Shown piece by piece: positions 1 to 4,892 of a stretch of 6,079 nucleotides of DNA. Position numbers and translations under genes: made by a program. Numbering within the stretch: the stretch's first letter is position 1; each line of letters starts with the position of its first letter. The stretch is taken from assembly GCA_946626015.1 (NCBI GenBank), contig CAMOTT010000121.1, positions 1-6,079 of the forward strand. Reading direction: 5' to 3'. The notes beneath the pieces are model-generated. The model was given only the letters and a program-made list of their open reading frames with translations. It was not told where the DNA came from and did not search any database. The stretch comes from an uncultured Clostridia bacterium. Lineage in GTDB: Bacteria; Bacillota; Clostridia; Oscillospirales; Acutalibacteraceae.

Positions 1-1078
1 TGGGCTTGGTATTGGCTGGCGTATTTGTACAACAAACGGAGCAAACCTCGGTGAGACCGTAACCGCGCATCAGTTTGCCGCTGCTGTTGTTTTTCTTTAA
101 AGTCTTGTTAAAGTCCATAAGAAGCTGCTCGCTGACCAGGTCGCCGCCGCAGAAGAGGAGCCTGAGCTTTGCTAAATGTTTACCGTCAAAGTCCTTGTGC
201 TCCCAGATCTTTCTGTACATATTCGGGACGCCGACCATAAATGTGACGTTCCTTTTTTTGATGTGCCTGATTACTTCATCGGCGGAAAATTGGGGGACGG
301 GTATGCAGCAGAACCCGTTGCAAAGGCTGAAATGGAGGGCGACATCCAAACCGTAGGCGTGGAACATGGGCAGGGTTATAAGAGAACACTCGTTGCCGTT
401 GTGGAACCCCGTGTCCAGCTTTCTGATCTTTTCAACAAGAGAATTAAGCGCGTTGCTTGAAAGCTTGATGGTTTTGCTTTCTCCCGTGGTGCCGCCGCCG
501 TGGAGGTAAGCTGCCACGTTGGAACCGTCGCTGCGGGGGATCTCTTCAAATGCTTCTGAGGAAATAACGGTGGAATATCTGTAACCGTTTTTTCCCTGCA
601 AGTGGCCAAGCCCTCTGAATTTGGCAATTTCTTTTACACGGATTGCGGTGTGGCCGAAGCCTGTGGCGTAGTCCGAATCTGAGCAGAATATGCACAGCGA
701 GTCGGTGTGGCTGAGCATCTTTGCATATTTGACCGCCAAAGAATCGCTTATAAAAATTCCCTTTGATCTTGTAACTTCCATGGTGCTGCGGAGCACCTCC
801 GGAGGGGTACGGGGATGAACAATATTGGCGATCGCGCCTATTTTATTCAGAGCATAGAATGCAACGAAGCACTGAGTGCAGGTGGGTAAAAATATAGTAA
901 AACAATCACCGCAGCGTATGCCTTTCGAGTAGAGAAAATCAGCGGTGCTGTCAATATCTTTAAGTAAACGGGAAAATTTTATCGTTTGCTCATCCTGGAT
1001 CACTGCGTCAAAATCGGTTCCTTTGGCGCAGTTGACCAAAAACTCGTAACAGTTAGGTGAACCTGTAATTTTGCTCAT
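1..1078 (-). CDS. AMP-forming acyl-adenylate / acyl-CoA ligase, C-terminus cut off by window edge
   Basis: The frame is open from ATG at 1078 to the left edge, giving 359 codons of a protein that in this superfamily is usually about 500 residues, so the last third is outside the window. It belongs to the ANL (AMP-binding) superfamily, which activates a carboxylate with ATP to an acyl-adenylate, usually passing it to CoA or a carrier protein. Visible motifs are the phosphate-binding loop HGGGTTGESK (residues 193-202, the A3 motif), PMFHAYGL (237-244) and RGYGLTEV (338-345, the A5 motif). The N-terminal region (about 10-110) has the usual ligase pattern, including ALNKIGAIANIVHP (76-89). No signal peptide or membrane segment is seen, so it should be cytoplasmic. 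It starts 27 bases after purA with no terminator between, so it is probably in the same transcript. It has 16 cysteines in 359 residues, several in CxxC spacing. The substrate cannot be told: fatty acid, aryl acid or carrier-protein loading are all possible. Family assignment is firm, substrate unknown. Confidence 0.9.
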   Translation of the reverse strand, partial: MSKITGSPNCYEFLVNCAKGTDFDAVIQDEQTIKFSRLLKDIDSTADFLYSKGIRCGDCFTIFLPTCTQCFVAFYALNKIGAIANIVHPRTPPEVLRSTMEVTRSKGIFISDSLAVKYAKMLSHTDSLCIFCSDSDYATGFGHTAIRVKEIAKFRGLGHLQGKNGYRYSTVISSEAFEEIPRSDGSNVAAYLHGGGTTGESKTIKLSSNALNSLVEKIRKLDTGFHNGNECSLITLPMFHAYGLDVALHFSLCNGFCCIPVPQFSADEVIRHIKKRNVTFMVGVPNMYRKIWEHKDFDGKHLAKLRLLFCGGDLVSEQLLMDFNKTLKKNNSSGKLMRGYGLTEVCSVCCTNTPANTKP

Positions 1079-1086
1079 CTCCTTTC
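1079..1086 (-). promoter_or_regulatory. Ribosome binding site abutting the ligase start codon
   Basis: On the minus strand the bases GAAAGGAG directly precede the ATG at 1078, leaving no spacer, where 5-9 bases would be usual. An in-frame TGA lies three codons upstream (1087-1085 and 1090-1088 both read TGA), so the start cannot be moved up. The alternative ATG at 1088 is out of frame and stops after 11 codons. The Shine-Dalgarno match is good but its spacing is odd. Initiation may depend on coupling to purA, or the true start may be a rarer codon slightly downstream. Confidence 0.5.
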
Positions 1087-1105
1087 ATCAAGTGTTGATT
1101 TTGAG

Positions 1106-2380
1106 TTATCTTTCTATTATTTCTTCACGTCTGGGACCGTTTGAAACCATCTTGATGGGTACGCCCAGCTCTGATTCGATAAACGTGATATAGTCTTTAA
1201 CTTCCTTGGGGAGGTCATCATAGTTTTTGATGCCTCTGATATCGCGCTTAAAACCGGGGAAGCTCTTGAGCACGGGATTTGCCTTTGCGAGTTTGGAGGT
1301 CACGGGGAAGTCTCTTGTTACTTCGCCGTCTATCTCATAGCCGACGCAAACCTTTATCTCATCAAGGTATGAGAGGCAATCCAAAGCGGTCAGTACGACC
1401 TGAGTTGCGCCCTGAACCTCACAGCCGTAACGGGTGGCGACACAGTCGAACCAGCCCATTCTGCGGGGTCTGTGGGTAGTTGCGCCGTATTCTCCCGCAT
1501 CTCCGCCGTGGATGCGCATCTGTTCCGCCTCCTCGCCGAATATCTCGCTGACAAATTCGCCTGCGCCGACGGCGCTGGAATATGCTTTGGTGACGGCGAT
1601 GATCTCTTTGATCTCGTAGGGAGGAATGCCTGCGCCTATGGTGCCGAAGCCTGCAAGGGTAGAGGAGGAAGTAACCATGGGGTAGATGCCGAAATCCGGA
1701 TCTTTAAGCGAACCCAGCTGACCCTCAAGCAGGATCTCTTTGCCAGCCTTTATTGCCTCGCGGATGAATTTGCCGGTATCGCATACGTATGGCGCGATAA
1801 TATCTCTGTATTCCAGCATTGTTTTGTAAAGCTCGTCAACGTCAATGGGCGGTTTATGATAGATATGTTCAAGCAGCAGGTTCTTGACTTCGCAGACGTT
1901 TTTGAGCCGATCCATAAGGTGCTCGTCATCAAACAGCTCACAGACCTGGAAGCCTATTTTTGCATATTTGTCCGAATAGAAGGGAGCAATACCGCTCTTT
2001 GTTGAACCGAACTGACGGTCGGCAAGGCGTTCTTCCTCATAGGTGTCCAGCATAACATGATAAGGCATCATTATCTGGGCACGCTCCGAGACAAGTATCT
2101 TCGGCTGGGGAACACCTGCGTCGGTAACGGATTTAAGCTCCTTTGCAAACTTTGAAATATCGAGGGCAACGCCGTTGCCGATAATGTTGACGATATTTTC
2201 ATGGCAAACGCCGGAAGGCAACAAATGGAGAGCAAATTTACCGTAATCATTGATTATGGTATGACCTGCGTTTGCTCCGCCCTGAAAGCGGATAACAATG
2301 TCTGCCTTTGATGCAAACATATCGGTGATCTTACCCTTTCCTTCATCGCCCCAGTTTGCTCCTACGATAGCTCTAACCAC
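1106..2380 (-). CDS. purA: Adenylosuccinate synthetase (IMP--aspartate ligase), divergent clostridial form
   Basis: PurA joins IMP and L-aspartate using GTP to make adenylosuccinate, the first committed step from IMP to AMP, in the cytoplasm as a homodimer. The protein is 424 residues, the normal family length. The N-terminus carries the signature NWGDEGKGK (residues 9-17), with Asp12 as the expected catalytic base, followed by GGANAGHT (34-41) with His40 as the expected second catalytic residue. Further family blocks are FGSTKSGIAPFYSDK (124-138), LLEGQLG (217-223), YPMVTSS (233-239), GEYGATTHRPRRMGWFD (296-312) and SNGP (413-416). The start is GTG at 2380, supported by AAAGGA eight bases upstream and by the signature beginning at residue 9. 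Compared with E. coli PurA, as recalled, Gln224 corresponds to Leu222, Arg143 to Lys141 and Gly302 of the aspartate loop to His303. EGQLG and the block around 124-138 match a form I recall from other Clostridia. It probably has its own promoter and is co-transcribed with the downstream ligase. Confidence 0.97.
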   Translation of the reverse strand: MVRAIVGANWGDEGKGKITDMFASKADIVIRFQGGANAGHTIINDYGKFALHLLPSGVCHENIVNIIGNGVALDISKFAKELKSVTDAGVPQPKILVSERAQIMMPYHVMLDTYEEERLADRQFGSTKSGIAPFYSDKYAKIGFQVCELFDDEHLMDRLKNVCEVKNLLLEHIYHKPPIDVDELYKTMLEYRDIIAPYVCDTGKFIREAIKAGKEILLEGQLGSLKDPDFGIYPMVTSSSTLAGFGTIGAGIPPYEIKEIIAVTKAYSSAVGAGEFVSEIFGEEAEQMRIHGGDAGEYGATTHRPRRMGWFDCVATRYGCEVQGATQVVLTALDCLSYLDEIKVCVGYEIDGEVTRDFPVTSKLAKANPVLKSFPGFKRDIRGIKNYDDLPKEVKDYITFIESELGVPIKMVSNGPRREEIIER

Positions 2381-2388
2381 AATAACAG

Positions 2389-2395
2389 TCCTTTC
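2389..2395 (-). promoter_or_regulatory. Ribosome binding site that fixes the purA GTG start
   Basis: Minus-strand GAAAGGA lies eight bases before the GTG at 2380, an ideal spacing. This supports GTG rather than a later ATG as the start, and the PurA signature begins at the expected distance from it. Confidence 0.75.
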
Positions 2396-2421
2396 GCGGG
2401 CACAAGCCCTTTTAAATTTAT

Positions 2422-2451
2422 ATAATATGTTGCAATAAAATATACTGAAAA
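2422..2451 (-). promoter_or_regulatory. Candidate sigma-A promoter for purA
   Basis: In the 84-base A/T-rich gap between the exported-protein gene and purA, the minus strand reads TTTTCA (2451-2446), an 18-base spacer, then TATTAT (2427-2422). This would start transcription near 2415 and give a leader of about 35 bases. The -35 matches consensus at four of six positions, and in such A/T-rich sequence chance matches are common. No purine-riboswitch-like or long structured leader fits in the gap. Confidence 0.35.
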
Positions 2452-2464
2452 ATGGGTTTATTTC

Positions 2465-4786
2465 TTATAAAAAACTGCCGGTTGCAAACAATATGTTCGC
2501 ATCGATGGAGTCTATGACCCCGTCGCTGTTTACGTCTGCGGCGCGCATGATGTAAGAGGGGGTGTTGTCCTCTCTCATAACTCCGCCTATGGCCATATTT
2601 ACAAAGATCGTGTCGTAATCGTCCGCGTGTCCGTCACAGTCACAGTCGCCGCAAATAACGATGTAATATGTGTCCATCAAGTTGCCGTCCGAGTACACGT
2701 TGACTGCCGCTGTGCCTGTGCGGGCGGAGCCCGAAAGGCCGCTGACAGCGCTCATTGTAAGGGCGGCATATTTTTTGACGCCTGTTGATGGATCAACGCC
2801 GTTGTTCGGCAGGAAGGATATGCTGTCCATAACAGCCGAAACGTCAGCTCCTTCGGAGACTATGATGACCTTGCTCTTTGTGTCTATATTTACGCCGCTG
2901 CCCTCAGCAGCCGCCATGGGTACAAGCTCAAGAGCGTTGAACGCAAGGGTCAGACCGGAGGCGCACTGCTCAACATCCTCCTGAGTGGCGGGCACAAAAG
3001 CTGCGGCATCGGAACGGGCCCGTTTAAAATCGTTAAAAGACTTTTGAGAATAGCAGGCTTCGCTGAATTCCGGCTCCAGGGCAAGGGCTGCGTCCAGGTT
3101 GGTAAAGTCAAGCAAAACCAAATCGTTATAAGCCTGGACAAGAGCTGCCGCAGCATTCGTGATATCCTCCTGCACCACGGGAACAAGATTGTCCGCATAA
3201 TTATAAGCCTCTCTGTAAGCGAGCCTTGTGACCTCTGTGTAGTGGTTATCGTCATATTCCGGCTTGAGAGCCAGCGCATTGTCAAGCTCGGTAAAGTCAA
3301 AAAGCACAAGATTTGCAAAAGCTGCGCGAAGTTGGGCTTCAGCCGCGTCTATCTCGGTCTGCACCGGAGCTACGGCCAGCGCTATGTCTCTTGCGTCACG
3401 GAAGGCGGTTATGGTGGCCACGGTGTAGTATGTGTCCGGGTGCTCCGGGGTCAGCTGAAGAGCCTCGTCCAGCCCCGTAAGGTCAACGGGAGTGATGAGG
3501 GTAAGCGCGTTATATGCGTTCTTTATCGCTTTTACAGCGTTGTCTATGATGTACTGTTCATCTCTTCCCAGGTCACGGTCAACGTTCCTGCCGTTCTCTA
3601 AAGCGGCATTGAAAGCGTCTACACTCTCCTGTGTATAGTAGGATTCGGGGAACCGGGGCTCAAGGGCAAGGGCAAGCACAAGCTCGGTGTAGTCAACGTC
3701 GCGGCGTGTTTCGGAAAGCACAGGATAGGTGAAGGTTTTGTACCCGGAGTCGGAAAAGTCTCCGTCCTCAATATGCGACTGACTGACGGGGTAATATCCG
3801 TATTGTGTGCCGACAGAGGTCGAGCCAGCAAGAAAATAGTCATAACAGGTCGAGATGTAGGCCACGGAGTCAAGGTCGTCAAGGCTGACGTCCACCATAA
3901 ACCAATCGTTTTCTATGTATACGTAGTTCCACATATGAGCCTTGCGCCCAATGTTTGAAACATTGCTGCCGTAAACTATCACACAGGGAATATTCTGAAC
4001 ATCGCAAAGGAGTTTAAAGGCCTTTGAGTAACCGTAGGCGTTGGCAAAGCCGTTTACAAGGGCGCCGTAAACGTCTCCGGCGTTGCCCTCCACGCCAAGG
4101 GCGGTATGCTGGATGATACCGTCATGGATGCTTTTAAGGAGAAGATAGGGACCTCCGTTGTAGTTGAACGGGAAGCTGCTGATGGCGTTTTGCAGCTCAG
4201 TATAACTTGCGGTGGGATTGCTTGTGTACTCGGATTTTTTTACTATTGTGAATCGAACCCTGACAAGATAAATGTCGTACGTTCCGCCGTTGCTCACCGC
4301 GTTGTCAGCCTCGGCGGTGTTGAAAAACGTTGTGGTTTTAAAAGTTGTGCCGCCCTCACCGAATTTGATCCAGAATTTTTCCGGGTGGTCGGATTGGAAA
4401 GCGTCAATGGCGATCTGCACGTTAGCCTTGACCACGTTGTTCTGGAACGCAAGACGTTCTTCGTCCGGAACAGGGTTGGCGGAGGCCTTGTATGAGAGCA
4501 GGTCGGCATTCTGCACAAGGGCTGTGAGAGCTTCGTCGGAGGTGTCCGAAAGGTCAATGAAGTTTACAGACAGGGAACTGGAGGATGAGGGCGTAAGGCC
4601 GGCAAGCGCGTTATATATGGCGCGCTGAGTGTCATTCTCCAACTGTTCGTAATAGTTTACTCCGCTGAAATCGCCGGAATATCCCTGAGGCGTGACCTGG
4701 CTGTATACAGAAAAGCTGCCCACAGTGAGTGACGCTGTGAGTATGCAGACGGAAATTATCAGGGAAATAAACTTTTTAATTTTCAT
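2465..4786 (-). CDS. Secreted dockerin protein with inactive-looking transglutaminase-like domain and four FIVAR-like repeats
   Basis: This 773-residue protein appears to be exported and multi-modular. Residues 1-30 form a signal peptide: MKIKK, then a hydrophobic core, with cleavage probably near 26-30. Residues 36-205 are an N-terminal region beginning with a YYEQL...AIYNAL pattern common before clostridial transglutaminase-like domains. Residues 210-303 are transglutaminase-like: YGALVNG (240-246), GYSKAF (252-257), HMWNYVY (284-290) and WFMVDVSLDD (295-304). His284 and Asp299 fit the triad, but Ala250 sits where the catalytic Cys should be. Residues 365-622 are four tandem helical repeats of 62-70 residues resembling FIVAR modules. 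Residues 629-711 are a small beta-rich module of the type often found just before clostridial dockerins. Residues 713-773 are a dockerin with two calcium loops, D714-D725 and D751-D762. A dockerin normally docks to a cohesin, placing the protein on a cellulosome-like or cell-surface scaffold. GGGAG lies ten bases before the ATG, and a promoter candidate lies upstream. The partner and biological role are unknown; proteolysis or crosslinking is unlikely given the missing Cys. Confidence 0.93.
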   Translation of the reverse strand: MKIKKFISLIISVCILTASLTVGSFSVYSQVTPQGYSGDFSGVNYYEQLENDTQRAIYNALAGLTPSSSSSLSVNFIDLSDTSDEALTALVQNADLLSYKASANPVPDEERLAFQNNVVKANVQIAIDAFQSDHPEKFWIKFGEGGTTFKTTTFFNTAEADNAVSNGGTYDIYLVRVRFTIVKKSEYTSNPTASYTELQNAISSFPFNYNGGPYLLLKSIHDGIIQHTALGVEGNAGDVYGALVNGFANAYGYSKAFKLLCDVQNIPCVIVYGSNVSNIGRKAHMWNYVYIENDWFMVDVSLDDLDSVAYISTCYDYFLAGSTSVGTQYGYYPVSQSHIEDGDFSDSGYKTFTYPVLSETRRDVDYTELVLALALEPRFPESYYTQESVDAFNAALENGRNVDRDLGRDEQYIIDNAVKAIKNAYNALTLITPVDLTGLDEALQLTPEHPDTYYTVATITAFRDARDIALAVAPVQTEIDAAEAQLRAAFANLVLFDFTELDNALALKPEYDDNHYTEVTRLAYREAYNYADNLVPVVQEDITNAAAALVQAYNDLVLLDFTNLDAALALEPEFSEACYSQKSFNDFKRARSDAAAFVPATQEDVEQCASGLTLAFNALELVPMAAAEGSGVNIDTKSKVIIVSEGADVSAVMDSISFLPNNGVDPSTGVKKYAALTMSAVSGLSGSARTGTAAVNVYSDGNLMDTYYIVICGDCDCDGHADDYDTIFVNMAIGGVMREDNTPSYIMRAADVNSDGVIDSIDANILFATGSFL
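2921..3694 (-). repeat. Four tandem FIVAR-like protein repeats within the exported protein
   Basis: The four units start at D365 (3694), D435 (3484), D497 (3298) and D560 (3109). Each begins with D-[YLF]-T-x-L followed by a short helix and a x-L-x-P-E/R-x-x-x-x-x-Y-[TS] turn, then two more helical stretches ending in A-x-x-x-L-x-L. Units are 70, 62, 63 and 63 residues long. The last three share more wording (for example ALALKPEY and ALALEPEF) than the first, suggesting later duplication. DNA identity is only moderate, so the duplications are not recent. Such three-helix modules usually act as spacers or glycan- or surface-binding units in secreted Gram-positive proteins. Confidence 0.8.
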
Positions 4787-4831
4787 ATATGGACATCTCC
4801 CTACTCAGAAGAAATAAAATCTGCCAAGTAC

Positions 4832-4860
4832 ATAATAACACATAATTATATAAAAAACAA
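4832..4860 (-). promoter_or_regulatory. Candidate sigma-A promoter for the exported-protein gene
   Basis: The minus strand reads TTGTTT (4860-4855), a 17-base spacer, then TATTAT (4837-4832). Transcription would begin near 4825, leaving a leader of about 39 bases that contains the GGGAG at 4801-4797. A perfect TATAAT at 4850-4845 is an alternative -10, but the hexamer 17 bases upstream of it (TTTTAT) is poor. The gap is strongly A/T-rich, which raises the chance of accidental matches. Confidence 0.45.
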
Positions 4861-4876
4861 TAGCTTTATAAAACTA
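4852..4876 (-). terminator. Weak intrinsic terminator candidate after the transporter gene
   Basis: Beginning 17 bases after the transporter stop codon, the minus strand carries the near-palindrome TAGTTTTATAAAGCTA (4876-4861), able to form a six-pair stem including one G-U pair with a TATA loop. It is followed by TTGTTTTTT (4860-4852). The stem is A/U-rich and weak, so termination would be inefficient at best. The T-run overlaps the -35 of the promoter candidate for the next gene. Confidence 0.3.
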
Positions 4877-4892
4877 AAAAATAAGGCAATGA

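Noticed and set aside
75..460. Two plus-strand frames of 93 and 94 codons
   Set aside because: They are antisense to the ligase, whose A3 and A5 motifs fix the coding strand and frame here.
1472..2005. 177-codon open frame on the plus strand
   Set aside because: It lies wholly antisense to purA, which has clear signature motifs. The translated product resembles no family and no proper ribosome binding site was evident.
2398..2409. Small hairpin GGGC-loop-GCCC, followed on the plus strand by TTTT
   Set aside because: Only four pairs. It would act as a terminator only for plus-strand transcription, and no plus-strand gene enters it. On the minus strand it sits in the purA leader without a T-run.
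2381..2464. Purine riboswitch or PurR-box leader for purA
   Set aside because: The gap is only 84 bases, mostly A/T, with no room for a purine aptamer (three-way junction with two kissing loops) and no evident PurR-like paired boxes.
3044..3601. 185-codon open frame on the plus strand
   Set aside because: It is antisense to the repeat region of the exported protein, whose frame has recognisable repeats. The open frame is a by-product of the repeat codon pattern.
4106..4628. Two overlapping plus-strand frames of 129 and 118 codons
   Set aside because: Both are antisense to the N-terminal and transglutaminase-like part of the exported protein and show no domain or convincing start.
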